64,000 nucleotides of DNA, from assembly GCF_000247815.1 (NCBI RefSeq), contig NC_021674.1, positions 26,290,331 to 26,354,330 on the forward strand, read 5' to 3'. The DNA is from Ficedula albicollis. Its lineage: Eukaryota > Chordata > Aves > Passeriformes > Muscicapidae. Below the pieces are notes generated by a model. It saw only the letters and a list, made by a program, of their open reading frames with translations. It did no database searches and had not been told where the DNA came from. The first letter of the stretch is position 1. The number at the start of each line of letters is the position of its first letter. Both the position numbers and the translations under genes were made by a program. Below are positions 43,506 to 57,980 of the stretch, one piece after another.

Positions 43506-46500
43506 ATTCCCACAACAGATCTCCATGGTCATATGTCTTTTCTACCTGATGAGAAGGGAGAAAGATGCAAAAGCAGAAATAATTCTTTTACCAGGCTGAC
43601 ATGGTGTTACAGCCCAGGGATCACACGCAAGTGACACACACAGCACCTGTGGCTGTGCTACTGCCAACACAGTGCCAGCTTCAGCTCGGCAGGGACAACA
43701 CTCTCCTCTTGGGAACTCCACTTCCCTCACTTCATGACACATTCCTCTGCTGCTGCTCCTCACCAAGGAGGCTCAAGTCCTTTCTTTCTGTCTACTCCCA
43801 CACAAGCAGAGGGCATGAAATACACAGTTTACCCCTCTCTACTTGGCTCCTGCACACATAGGACAGGTACGTTTGTGCAAAGCCTTTTGAGTAGCAACTT
43901 TCTACACATACTTATTTGAGCCTGCATAGAGGTATCACTTCCCTTTAGAGCTTCCCTTGACATGGTTCAATTCCAAAATTAGTAAAAGGACAAAATACAC
44001 ATGCAAAGCTAAACGAGTAGGAAATAAAGATCAGGAGCACTGGATTCAGCTACACTTAAAGGATTTGCAAACAGTGCTATACTGGTAGACCCATCTAGTG
44101 AGATTTTGCAATAGCGAGTTACCTTTGTACATGGACATTTTCTTCCAGATTTGGCTTTCATCACTGTTGCAAATCAAAAACCAGAATATTTTCATACGTA
44201 GCTGTAACATCACAATTCCTATATACAAATCTCAAGGGTTTCCAACAGCAGAGACCGAGACTATTTTTCCATGCTAACAACAAACTCCTCTATGCTTGCA
44301 AAATACTTCCCTTTGGATCATTCCTTATAGCAATACTACGATGTTTTTATAAAAGAAAAGTGCATCCTGGGCATTAGGAAAACTTTGAGTGATTGATGAA
44401 ACCACAGAACTAAACATCCTTCAGAAGAGAGGCATCTGCTGAGTACTCTCACACACAACTGAATGACTAAAGTACGTCATCCTGCTGCCTCAGAGCACCA
44501 CTGTTGCCTCTTCAGCCCCTCCAGACACTGAAGGCAGGCACATAAACAAGCAAGGCAGAAGAGAAGAAGTTCTGTTAGGTATGTCATCCATGATGTCAGC
44601 ATATTCTTAAATCAACAACTGCTAACTGACTGTCCTCTCTGAACTCAGAATAACTTGAAAAAAGACAGGGTACCATGCTTTAGAGATGACGACCTTATTG
44701 TTGACAGGAAGCCTGGCGGCAGTAGGTTTTAAAAATATCTCAACATCAATTCGCTTGTAAGAGGGAAAACTATAAAACTTGCAGAGAATTGTTATCTATT
44801 TTACAGGTAAGTTGTACTCCAGTAACTTTCTCACTAAATTAAATCAGTTTTATACTTCTTTGGGTAGCAGCTCACACTACATCTACAAATTACCTAGGTA
44901 ACAGTTTTGAAAACCTTACTAGCACCTACTCTTATATTTGCCTTTGGCAGAAAAAAGTTTTTGACTCATTTTTATGTTCAATTAATCCACAGTCACATTC
45001 TTCATAAAAAGACTTCTGGAAAAACTCAACTTGCTGGAAACAGTAACTATAATTACTGACCCTCTTCAAGTCAGCCAAAATTAAATTGCAAAGTAGATTT
45101 TCTGGCATTCAAGCTATAACTTAATAGTATGAAGAAAAGCAAGTCTAAGCGTAAAAGAAGAAACCAAGCCCAGCATTTGTGAGAACACAGAAAATGAGAT
45201 ACAAGTGGTGAGTTTCCAGGGAAAAACTGAGAATGGACCCTGAACATTCTCCTTCCAGATTTGTACTGCATTACAAAAAGGGCAAAACTGCTGCTTTACT
45301 CATCTTTGCAGTATCAAACTTCTGTCAAAAAAGCATTATTAAGGAGAAATATCACTTCATGAAATTTCATAGTAAAGAACAAATCATAAACTGTAACTGT
45401 ATGGCATTTTATCTCCTTACATAACGTCATTCTCTTTTCTCCAAAGTTTTCAGGTTTGTTTTACTGCTCTCTGCAATTATGAACAAAGTAAAATCAAAAA
45501 TCATTGTGTCTCTGCATTTCTAAGGAAAACAGAAAACACCACTGCAGGTGTCCCATTAGGAAACTTGTGTGAAATTGCACGTCACTGTCAAGGAAACTGT
45601 CAAACCAAGATTATTTTCACTTATTACAGGCTTTAAAACAAGTACAAGGATCACACATTCCTCAACCATGCACAGATATGCTACTAGTATGCCACGTTAA
45701 CTTCACTAGATTGAGACAACTGGCTTATCATGGTGCAAAACTGATGAACATTTCATATTTGACTAACTTCTAAAAAATATAGAATTCACAAGCTATGTAG
45801 ATATTCTGCAGTTTTTGCTTCTACTGAATTATTAGCATAACAGGAAAAAAAAGTGGTTTCATAATGTGATAATTTTTGAGCCTAAAAGTGAGAACTTCCA
45901 GGACTAAAACTAAAATAATTTCTATCTTAAAAACCATTTACAAAATAAGCTGAAGATTTGCAGTTACTGCTATGTATTGTCATCTATGATACTCTAGGAG
46001 AATATTTCCTACCCATATGAACTCTATTGCTGAAAAAGGGCTGTAAAGTTCCTACAGAGCACATCAGCAACAAGGACTTCCATAGGTACTTAAATATAGG
46101 TACCATCAAAGAGACAAACAATTGTTATTTTTTTCTATTCTTAAAATTCGGACCTAAACTAGTTGCAAAAAAAGCTAAACATCAGTCACCAAAAAATACA
46201 ATAGTGATCATCAAATGCAGGGAAGGAACAAGCCAAACAACACTCAAAAAGCAAGGATATTTCAAACTTTCAGGTTGCTTAAGATTTTGCCCCTAGAAAT
46301 CAGCTTCTGATCTGATAGCAAGTCTAAGTTCAATCAACAAAAAGTCCATTTCTCCTGAATTATACAAAACTATAGAACACAATGCTTTCCCAAAACTAGT
46401 CCCATACTGAATCTAAGTACAAACCTTGATCTAAGATACATGAAGCCTAACACTAGTTCAGAGACTAGTTGCTCTACTGGTCTGGGTCTGGACCTTAAGG

Positions 46501-46648
46501 CACTAAACCTCGTTTATTCTGTTTACAACTGTTGGACAAATATCAAAATAGAAAAGTCGTTCAATGGTCAATGTTCAATGGTCATCAGTCACCCACATAA
46601 GCAACTCTGAGCTATAGATGAGTGCAATTACTTGATAGTTTTGAGTGT

Positions 46649-46848
46649 TAGTCACAATCATTGTGACAAAACCACTGAAATTCCTTTAACAGACACTTCA
46701 CTCCTAAAGGAGTTTGAGAGAACAAAACCATATTGCATGTACATGGGCACTAACAATTCTACTGACAAAAATGCTAAATCCTCTAACAAATGCTTCAGAC
46801 CCCAAGGAATTTGAGAAAACAAAACCATATCATCTGCACATGACAACT
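46649..46848. repeat. Diverged tandem duplication, two units of about 97 bases
   Basis: Unit 1 contains cctttaacagacacttcact (from 46,683) and unit 2 contains cctctaacaaatgcttcaga (from 46,780). The next words, agaacaaaaccatat and aaaacaaaaccatat, keep the same 97-base offset without gaps. Identity by eye is about three quarters. It is an old local duplication in intronic DNA with no evident coding role. Confidence 0.7.
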
Positions 46849-49800
46849 GATACTGGGCAACACAGACTCTTGAGGCACAACAGCTTTCTCACTTCTCACA
46901 GCACAAATATTTCAGTACTATAAAAATTTCAAACTTCTGACTGATTCCCAGGTTTTATCTTTTTAGTTCCAGTAAAGGGAAACAGAAGATCGTCAGGTCA
47001 ATAGGAAAGAGTCTGTATGTTTATTAAAATAAATTTTGCTAGAATACAATTCAATAAAAACACCTCTATAATATAGACTATTGTGTAGATTAACTGAACT
47101 TGGAAATAATTTAACTGAAACATGAAAGACCCAGAGAAGACCTAAGAGAATTTATTTTGGAATTGTCATACTGGAAGAGTAACTGCTGATTTATCTTTCT
47201 CATAAAGAACAAGAAATGAGTTTTCTTTCTTGAACAGATTAAGTTAATACAGGTTAAAAAAAGAATAAAAAGAATCAGTATTTCTACAACTTTACCAGTG
47301 CACATTATGCTAAGTGTCAAGTATAAAGCCAGATTTTCTGAAAAAGACTATTTCAAACATTCTCAACTAAAGAGAACTAAGTTATGGAAAGAAACCAACA
47401 ATTACAATGTCATAATCCAGATGGGACAGAATTTGTTAATTGCCAAACCAGGCTATATGTTAATCATGTCAGCAAATACTAACAGGCAGATGACACACTC
47501 CTGAAATACAGTAATGGGATGTAACATAAGAATAACCCTGACCATCCTAATAAAAAACCTGTCTGGCTAATACATGCTGCTCAGCAGAGAATACAAGAAC
47601 AGGTGAACTATTTTTTAACACGGTCCTGATGTCCTCTCTCAGAGTCAGAACTCTGCAGTTCAGTGTTTTCAAACTAGAAGTAGTACTTTTGCATTATCCA
47701 GAATATACTATACAATCAGTAATTTCAATCTCATAATTTAGAACTCAACTATGACACATAATCTGTTTTACATCTGTAAGAACCACAGCTACTGATGTCA
47801 AAGTTCCCACTTCCCTAAATAAGTTGATCAGATCTCAAGAACAATATGAGGAATTGCTTCAGTAGATAAGCCACACACATTTTTGAAGATAAAGCTGGTT
47901 TGACACCGAAACTTCAATTCTGATTTATATTCCAATCTACCATCATTGTGACAATCTGCATTAAGGTCTCAACGTACTATGGACAAATAAAATTAAAGGC
48001 AAAAATCAAAGAAGATCAGATTTGTTGCCAAAGTTTTAAATAATGTCAAATGTCCAAATGAGTTAAACTGCTGGCAAGAACCTGCTGAAATACCCAGTAA
48101 GATCTTGGCAGCAGAAAACCTCACTCACTGGATTCAAGAGAGTTTTCTTACATTAAGAGTGTGGCTGGACGAGGCAGACTTGAGAGAACAAGTCACTGCA
48201 GTCTGAAGGGACAACATAACACCATCACCCCTCCGTACCCCCACGTTCTGTCACACACCCCACAGTCAGTCTCCCTTAACAACTCACTACCAACTAACCC
48301 AGAAGAAAAAAGAAATTAGAACAGTGTGGATTAAATGAACCAGTTGAATAAAAATGGAGAAGCTGTCAGAGAATCTGGGACTACAAATGTGTAATAACAT
48401 AGGCACAATTTAAGACAGGTCAAACAGAAGGTTTATTAACTATGATTACAGTGAGAGAACATTGAAAGCATCTTTCCTGGTTCTCTGCCAAGCAATTGCA
48501 GAAACCCAAACCATACACAGTTTCAGAGAAAAAGGCAAGGAAAAGCAATCATATCAATGTTAACAAAGCCAGGTACCCTCCCCTGGGAGGGATGGACTCC
48601 TTAAGTCTGCTGCTAAACAGCCACAATTCCAAGGAGGATTCAGGCAGTAAATAATGTGACAGTATGTAGATGGCTTTTGGTGGAGCCTAAGGGATGGTCT
48701 GGTATTATCCTCTCTGAGGTGCAAAGTTGGAAACAATCTGACTGCTAGCTTTCGGTTGAAAGGAATGTTCTTGAGTACAGATAACCGCTTGGCCAGACCT
48801 CTCAATCTTAACTGCTAATAATTTTGCCACCACAATTCTTTGACAGCTTAAAAATAATTATTTTCCTCTTCCAAGCTACAAGACTAATGAATGAGAAATC
48901 ACATCTACCAAGTCCAAAACACTACAAGACACAACTGATTAGAAATTTTAACTTATTCAGCAAAATTTTAAATTTAAAAAAAAATTATTTTGATAAAACT
49001 GATGAGTTAACTATGCATCCTGCACTTCTTAACAAATAAACTACAAAATGGTTTTAAAATGCTTTTTGTATATTTGACTTCTATTTTCCAAGTGTGATTT
49101 AACATATGTTTTTAAAAAAATACTTAATTCACTATTCTCCAATAGAAATGTGAAAATTAAAGACTTAAGAAAACAAAGCATCAACTAAGCAGTGTGCTTC
49201 ACAAAATTCATCACACAAAGATACAAGTCAACTGAAGATTAAAGATAATTTGCAGTCTAAGATTAATTCACTTTATCCACATGCTACTTCAGAAGAATAA
49301 AAGATTTTAGTGCACTAGTGGAATGATTAAAATATCTCCTTCTTCACAAATGCCAAACGTAAAAGCTCCCCAAAACCAAAGTTTAGTAATAGGTACTTTT
49401 CCCACAAGCAAATCAGTTAGTAAATCAAACAGTGCTGCACACTTCTTACTGCAAAAACCAAGGTACAGTTGCAGAGTATATAGTTTGCTATAAAAACAGA
49501 TGTACCTAAGCAGATGAAATTCTAAGTATCAGAAATCAGAGATATCTTGGAGATGGAAGTTTCCTGTTCAAGCTCTTCTCAAGAAACAGGGTCTGCCCCA
49601 TTAAACACATTTATCCTTAGCTAGGCAAGTTCCATGCAGAAAATAAGTTAAACTGGCATAAGCAGCCACTACAAGCTAAATTTTTGATATTAGAGGCCAA
49701 AAAGGCTAAGAGATTATCTTGATCAGTCTTTATCACAGTCTTGATCAAGCCTAATTCATTCAACGGCAGTCCTTGAGTCTCTTCTAGCCTAACGGGAATA

Positions 49801-52800
49801 TTAGGCAGTAAGTGCCAGATATTTTTTATCCCAGAATTACAATTCTTAATCCTATGATTGACATTTGAGTCTTGAGCAATGAGGCCCAAATTATTTCATT
49901 TGGGAGCCAGGCTGACTGTTGAATTACTATTAGAATTAATTCTACTGAGGAAGAAACAAAAATGTTATCAGATTTAGTACTGCAGAAAAACTGTTTTTGA
50001 TTGTTCCTACTCCAATTTTTAAGCAATACTTCAAATTTCACCTCTGTAAACGTGTTTTAGTCAGAAATCACTGAAGCACTTATAAAGTTTCTGCCTCTAA
50101 CAAACTGGTGCTCGCCATAGGTATTGTAATATGTATTACAATACCATAGTATCTTAAGGAATGTTCCATGCACCTTCAACAGCAGGGAAAATATTTGTTG
50201 TAAAAACCTTGAGTTTACACAGAGTAGTTATTTACTGTGCTGAAATTGCTCTTATTCTGCTGCAACAAAAAGAAAACCAAATTCCTGACCTCTTTGATTC
50301 TTCAACTACTATAAAGATACAAACTTTCACAAGAAAGGAGTACTGGTTTAAATACATCAATTGATAATGGAAATAATCAAGTAGTCTCCAGCTAGCCCTG
50401 AACACGCTTTATAGGGCTACATAAAGAAAATACTTCAGAGTCCTCAAGAAGTATTACTTATCTGGGCTAGCCTCCATCTCCCCCTCCTTTTTATCCCAAT
50501 CTTTCAAAGATAGGCTTTAAATGTTTTGCAGCTGTCCAACATTAAGGCTGAAGAATTCAACAACCACGGCACTGTAAAACCAGAGGGTAAAAAGCAACTA
50601 TGTTTAGTACTCGTTACAGAGCCAGAAGAGGTTCCTGACTGCACGCTTCTTCAGCAAATTCTGGATAAGGTCCCAAGAGCAGATAAACCTGTAAAATTAT
50701 TCTTTCTTCCTTCCAGATAATTCTTCAAGTGAGTTCCTACCATATAAACTAGTGCAGACTATGCATAACTGCATTGAGTTTTAGCCAACCTCTCCCGCAG
50801 CCAAAAATATCAACCACCACCACTGCACACATTTTCTTACTGAAATTTTCAGAAGGTCTGCATAATCTTGTAACTACAAAGTTAGTGAGCCATTTCATAT
50901 TTCCTGAAACTAAACTGCACATTAGATGATTCACCAATTAGTGTATTCATAAAGCTTTAAGAACCAATCAAAATTTCATTTTTGTTGAAAAATTTAACAG
51001 AAATGTCCAGCTGTATGCATGGAGAGAGCATGTGGGCTCTTCTCCTTTATTTAACTTAACTAACAGCTACGTTAGCTGGTGAAAAATATTCAGTGTGTCA
51101 AAGTTAATTTATCAAGCTGACAAAGTATAAGGGCTCCAGAAGGTATAGCATACATTTACTAAATTTTAAATACAACATTTTAACTAGATATAGCTCAAAG
51201 ATTAAAATAAGCTGTCCAACAATCAAACCACGCAAATACATATCACTCCAGGGCACGTCTTATTTAATAGAGCAATTGCATGCTTGTTTCAAACTAATGC
51301 ATAGGTCAACATAACAGAAAAGCTGATCATCCTTCAGACCTCAAACCCCACAAATCAAAATGTGTTTTTTTAAACTAGGTGGATATCTTTGGAAGACAGA
51401 GGGCTTGTCAGTACAGGGCAGGCCATGATTAGATGGAGGGGAGGCACTGCGTGCTGCTCCACACAATGAAACCTTGTGCCTCCCCGAAGCCTCTAGGCAC
51501 AAATACCACAAGGTAAAACTAATTTCCCCCTAAGGCTGAAATTACAAAGCCCAGCTCTTGGGGAAACAAGGCAAGGAAATCAGCCTAATGTAGACAGTTA
51601 TTCAAGAATTACTTAGCTAGCCAATATATTCCAATATATCCAACTGGATAAAAACCAGTATTTTAGGAGTTTATGATGGAGCCTTTACATCAAAAGTTCT
51701 TTCATCTACAAAGTCAGGAATGTACAATTTAGTAAGCAAAAAGGTATCCCGTTTAGATTTTACATTTGTTTTCACTGTTTGCAGCAATAAATAAAATATC
51801 ACCACTTAAACTAAATTTTAAGAATAGATAAAATTGCTGTACAGAAGTTATATGGAGTAACCTGAATCCATCAAATATCTACCAAAAATTGAGCTACTTT
51901 GCAGGAAGCTATCACAGGACAAGGTAACAACCATTTACAACCATTAACAAAAACCATCACGATTGTTTGATTAGACAAAAAATCCATCTCTATGCACAAT
52001 GAATGAGCTCTAAAAATGCATGTTATACCATCTCAGGTTATAAGCTCATCACAGAAACATCTAATTTGAAGAACAGTCAGTCATCTCTCTAGAACCTTGC
52101 TGCAGAGTGACAGGTTTCACATGTTTCAAAGAAGATTTAAAAAAAAAAAAAAACACCTTTCTGCTAGAACACAGTTGAGTTCTACTTCATTCCATTTGCT
52201 CCCTCTTTCTTAGAGGTACCTGCCATCATTACAAGAGCAGTAGAAGTGAAATTGTGGATTTTCCTTCAAGGACTAATCCAGCCACTCCTCCAATGCTCTC
52301 ACACACGTGAAGTCATGTCAAGCTACTGCTATCCAACTGTCTGAATTCACCACCTGATTTGTATTGGTAATGCAATCCTGAAAACCAGAGTAGAGGCAGG
52401 ACATTCCGACCAACTGGAAAATCAGAACAGATTTCATCAGCTCAGTCCACCAGGCCACAAAATTGGTTTGTTTTCTCCCTTTCTGTAGTTTGGACTGACA
52501 AATAATTCACCCAAGAAGTATAGCTAATTCACTCTGCCATACTTAGTCATGTACAAAAATGTAAAGCATTGAATCTGTTCTGACAGAACTCTATTGCTAA
52601 GGCTATGGCTTCGATACGAGGTCCATTTGAGTATCTTGGTTTACAGACTGACAACTGAATGAAGTAGGAGGTTGCTAACTTGGAAACTTGCCTCCTTTCA
52701 AATGTCTCACTGCAGCAAACTCATCAGCTGGGGATATTCAAGGTAACAGGGGTTATGCTCAGGCTCTGAGCTGCATGAAATCCTCAGCAGGAAGCCTTTA

Positions 52801-53658
52801 ATGGCACAAACTTGCATGACACGAAGTCTTGAGGCGCATGGGTCACACCTCAAGATTTCTATGGATGTAACATTCCCAAACCATACTGGAATTGGCTCCA
52901 GTGAAAAAGCATCATTGGCTTGTGTGGTATGGCCAGGGATAACACCTCATAGAATGGGATATGGTGCCATATGATGAACAGCATAAAATTTATCGCTTAC
53001 AATCAGAAACAGTGCAAAAAACTTCAACAAGCTTTACCAGGAGAGGGGAAAACATAAAAGAGGGGAGCATTCTGAAAGTATTCAAGGAATGGAAAAATTC
53101 TATGGTACATGGTGGGTTCATAAGACCACATCACCACATGATACACAACCCTGATGAAATAAATATCCAGAGACAGAAATGTATTCCATGGGATTAAGCT
53201 ACTGTGATTCAGTGCAAGTACTTAAGTACAAAGTTAACAACAACAGCAGAAATAACTCGATTTACTGCTCCTACAATTCCAAGAAACCATTCATAACTTC
53301 GAGTCAGATGCTTATAAAGACCACTTGCAAACTTTTATGAGCGCCCACGAGGGAAGCCGGCCTGATGCTTAACCCCTCCGCAGAAGGGGTTAACGGGAGG
53401 CTGGGCGCCCCGAGGGCTCTTTAGCGGTAATTCTGCCAGGCTGATTTCCATACGGACAAACCGTGCGTGCAAACTCGGGCACAGGAGAGCGCCCACCGCC
53501 CCGCTGCTCCCGCACCGGCCCCACTCCACGCCGGGTGCCCACACCGGTCACCCCGGCCGGCCGGGGCAGCCTCGAGCCCCGCACCCGGGGCTCCGCCGCG
53601 AACCCTCGGCGGGGCGGCCGGGACCGAACGGAGCCGCCCCCCCACACCGCTCCCCGCC

Positions 53659-55191
<1,533 letters not shown>

Positions 55192-55358
55192 CAGCCGGAA
55201 TTCCCCGTGACACCCGGCGGCAGGGGCGGAACGGTGCAGGAAGCTGGCTGCTCCCAGTACAGCTCCCGAGGCGGCCGGATGCTGCGCAGGCAGGGACCGC
55301 CCCGGCACTGCGCCTGCAGGAGCCAGGCGGCTCCTTGCACCTGAAGGGAGCAGCAAAA

Positions 55359-55364
55359 GCTTAC
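55359..55364 (-). other. SOCS5: Candidate first-exon splice donor (GTAAGC)
   Basis: On the - strand the sequence reads acgc then GTAAGC, a good donor core within the right half of the CpG island. If transcription starts between here and about 55,560, this would end a short non-coding first exon that splices to 28,662. A second candidate (GTAAGT, 55,629-55,624) lies further upstream. The choice cannot be made from sequence. Confidence 0.3.
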
Positions 55365-55623
55365 GCGTGGAGACCCTTGGAGACGCGGCGGTATTGTTGG
55401 GAGTTAATACCCCACTCGAAGCAGTTTCCTGACTGCGTATAATGGGGAACAAATCCGTGGCTTGGCCTAAGTGCGGGTGAAGTAACATCCGATCACGGCT
55501 GGCAGAGGAATCGCTCGCTGCTGCACCAGCGCAAAAACCCCGCTGGAATTCCAAGTGACAGAACGCATCGCATCTTCCCGTGTCTGGCAGACACGCTGGG
55601 ACACTGCAGTGCAGAGGGTGGAC

Positions 55624-55629
55624 ACTTAC
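55624..55629 (-). other. SOCS5: Alternative first-exon splice donor (GTAAGT)
   Basis: A perfect GTAAGT intron start on the - strand at the right edge of the CpG island. Using it would require a start site right of about 55,640, where CpG density has already fallen. It is therefore less favoured than the donor at 55,364, or it belongs to an alternative first exon. Confidence 0.25.
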
Positions 55630-55640
55630 GCATAGATGTC

Positions 55641-56249
55641 AGGCTCGGAGGGAAGGGTCTGTGGGTTTAGTCTACTGGAAGGCAGCAGCAAGCAGAGAAT
55701 GGCAGGAGCCGGCTCTCCTCGACATCTTCCGCGGAGACTTCTGAGGGGAGACGGGGTGTGTGCTTGAGAGGAATGACGGACTTGTCTTTACAAACAGGCT
55801 GTGGGTCTGCTGGTAGATAGTACTAGCACTGTGAGAAAAGAAACAATGGGAACGATTCCACTGATTGATGAATGGCAAAAAAGGTATTTGCCTTTACAAA
55901 GAAAGTGTAGGTTTGCTGATAAATGAAATCGGATCTTGAAAGATGAAAGAAACAATGGGGAAAAAACATAAATTCCATAAGAATTAAAAATTAAAAGGGA
56001 GGGTTATACATTAGAGGGGAATCTCAGGTATCAGGCGTTCTGGGAAGTCTCTGCCTCTCAAGAACCTCAGCCAAGGGGGAAAGAGAGATGGAAAATGGCC
56101 GGGAAAATAGGATAAAAAGGAGGGTGCATCCTTCAAAAGCTTGAGAGATCCCATGGGAATGCCCCATAGCCTCTCCCTTTATATGAATAAAGTAAAAGGA
56201 CTTCTCTGTCTCCTTTTTGGACATAAACCTCTGGTGTTTGTGGCTTAAT
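55641..56249. other. Upstream flank of the CpG island, nothing recognised
   Basis: CpG density drops off. Only short frames of at most about 80 codons occur, with no family resemblance. I see no repeat that I can name. Confidence 0.5.
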
Positions 56250-56812
56250 TTTCCGGACATGCTCAGCAAGTTTGCAGGTGGTGCTAAAGCAGGAACAGCG
56301 AGTGCTGAAGGACAGAGCTGCCATTTATCTAGATCTAGACCAGTTGGGGGAATGACCTGACAGGAAGTCTGTAAAACTCAGGGAGGACAAATACAAGGAA
56401 ATTTGACAAGTCCAGCACTTGGGAAGGAACAGGCCTCTACAGCAGTACAGGGTGGGGACTGATGGGCTGTGGAGCAGCTGCAGGAAAGGATGTGGGGTCT
56501 CCTTGGACAGCATCTTGGCCATGAGCCAGCAGTGTATCCTGGCAGCAACGGTGGCCAAGAATATCCCAGGTCATACCACTGGAACCATAGCCAGTAGGCT
56601 AAAGAAAATTATTATTTATTTCTGCTCAGCTACATGTGGAATAGTGTGTCCAGTTTGGGGTCCCAAAATGTAAGGAAAATCTCAACAAGCTAAAATAAGT
56701 TCAGTGGAAGCCACCAAGTGGTCCAGGGGAAGGTGCAGCACTTGCCCTATGAGGACAGTCTGAGGTAACCACCCTGCATGAGCTTGAAGAAGAGACAGCT
56801 TAAAATACTTCA
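56250..56812 (+). mobile_element. CR1 LINE fragment, lacking its 3' end
   Basis: Words such as cagcaagtttgcaggtgg, tccagcacttgggaaggaac, gccatgagccagcagtgt and gtccagtttggggtccc follow the order of the CR1 ORF2 region in the + orientation. The fragment ends near gaagaagagacagctt and lacks the CR1 tail. Loss of the 3' end is less usual than 5' truncation and implies a later deletion or interruption. Frameshifts and stops abolish the reverse transcriptase frame. Confidence 0.9.
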
Positions 56813-57162
56813 GCATAGAGAACACAGCCTAGCATATACATTACCAGCAAAAAACAAAAAAGATTAAATAATACACTGTATAAGCAATTCTGCTTGGAAG
56901 AAGATGAAAAATATAATGAAACATACATAATTGATGTTAGTTGCATTCAAGATGATACTGATGTGTGAATGTGTGAATTTACATTTCTAGAGCAGGATAG
57001 CATTTACGAAGGATTCATGTGCACCCTGCACAAATGCAGCAAAATTGCCACTTGGCAATTTTGCACTTGGCAAAAGTGCAAGAAAGAATGTGCTAACACG
57101 TAGCAACAACAGGCAAAATAAATATGGCACCAGCATAACCAGGATCTGGTTAACAGTTCAAC
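56813..57162. other. Spacer between two CR1 fragments
   Basis: About 350 bases without a gene. It contains the inverted repeat annotated separately at 57,039-57,079. Confidence 0.6.
57039..57079. repeat. Two adjoining perfect inverted repeats
   Basis: The first has 12-base arms gcaaaattgcca (57,039-57,050) and tggcaattttgc (57,053-57,064) with only two bases between them. The second shares its first two bases with the end of the first: gcactt (57,063-57,068), five bases, then aagtgc (57,074-57,079). Both are exact by inspection. They may form a cruciform or simply record a templated mutation between neighbouring words. Confidence 0.8.
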
Positions 57163-57606
57163 GTGGGGAAATGCAAAGTTCTGCATCTGGGGAGCAGCAG
57201 CCCCAGGCACCTGTGCATGCAGGGGGCTGTCCCAGCTTTGTGAGAGGGACCTGAGGGTCCTGGTGGGCACCAAGTTGAACAGGAGCCAGCAACACACCCA
57301 TGATGCAGAGAAGGATAAGAGCATCCAGGGCTGTGTGTTGCCAGCAGGTCGAGGGAGTTGATTCTGCTCCTCTCCTCAGCACTGGTGACTCTGAACCTGC
57401 TAAGCTTCCCAATACAAGGGAGATACAAAACTACTGGAGAGAGTTTGACAAAGGGTCACTAAGGTATGAGGGGATTGGAGCACCTCTCCTGTGAAGAGGG
57501 GCTGGAGGACATGGGGCTGTTCTGGCTGGAGAAGGCTTAGAAAAGGATCTTATTGATGTGTATAAATACCTGAAGGGACGATACAAAGAGGACGAAGCCA
57601 GGGGTT
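57163..57606 (+). mobile_element. CR1 LINE fragment, lacking its 3' end
   Basis: Begins near aacgtggggaaatgcaaag and runs through gccagcaggtcgagggag, gaagaggggctggagga and gatgtgtataaatacctgaa, all typical of CR1 in the + orientation. It breaks off after gaggacgaagccaggg, before the CR1 tail. It overlaps the 56,250-56,812 fragment in element coordinates, so the two are separate copies and not halves of one. Confidence 0.9.
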
Positions 57607-57980
57607 AAACCACAACAGTCTTTTCTGCAGTTATCCAACACAGACTCCACGCGTATAAAAGTTCAATAAGTCAGTTTTACCTTCAACTTCCAGGCTGTTT
57701 CACTTTTTAATTAATTCTGTAGCAAACTGTAGCATTTTCATTTCCATTATGCAGCAAATATTTTTATGCTAAATACCTAAAACTTAGAAGATCTATAAAG
57801 TTGTAGTAACATAAACCCTCCGATTTGCTAAATATCTTTATATTGGTAGAGTGGGTCCTCTCAATGCTTTTGTCAGGATTAAGAGTTTTCATCTAAGGAA
57901 AGCACCTGCCATTCTACCTGGTCTGCTACTAAGGCAAAGAACTTATCACTGGGTGGAGGGACATAAACAACTGCTTTGTT
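57607..57980. other. Intergenic DNA, nothing recognised
   Basis: AT-rich spacer between the second CR1 fragment and the next open frame, with no recognisable feature. Confidence 0.5.

Larger units (their letters stand above)
28663..53399 (-). other. SOCS5: SOCS5 first (large) intron, inferred
   Basis: Between the acceptor at 28,663 and the CpG island at about 53.4-55.6 kb lies roughly 25 kb without any recognised coding sequence, which fits a long SOCS5 intron. It is AT-rich and contains a CR1 tail (39,735-39,805), a CR1 fragment (43,058-43,505), a two-copy 97-base repeat (46,649-46,848) and simple repeats. The longest open frame inside it (38,239-38,652, -) has no family resemblance. Extra 5' UTR exons could be present but cannot be identified from sequence alone. 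Confidence 0.7.

Noticed and set aside
52949..52970. catagaatgggat word resembling the CR1 3' terminus
   Set aside because: The neighbouring bases do not continue as CR1, so the match is too short to support an element.
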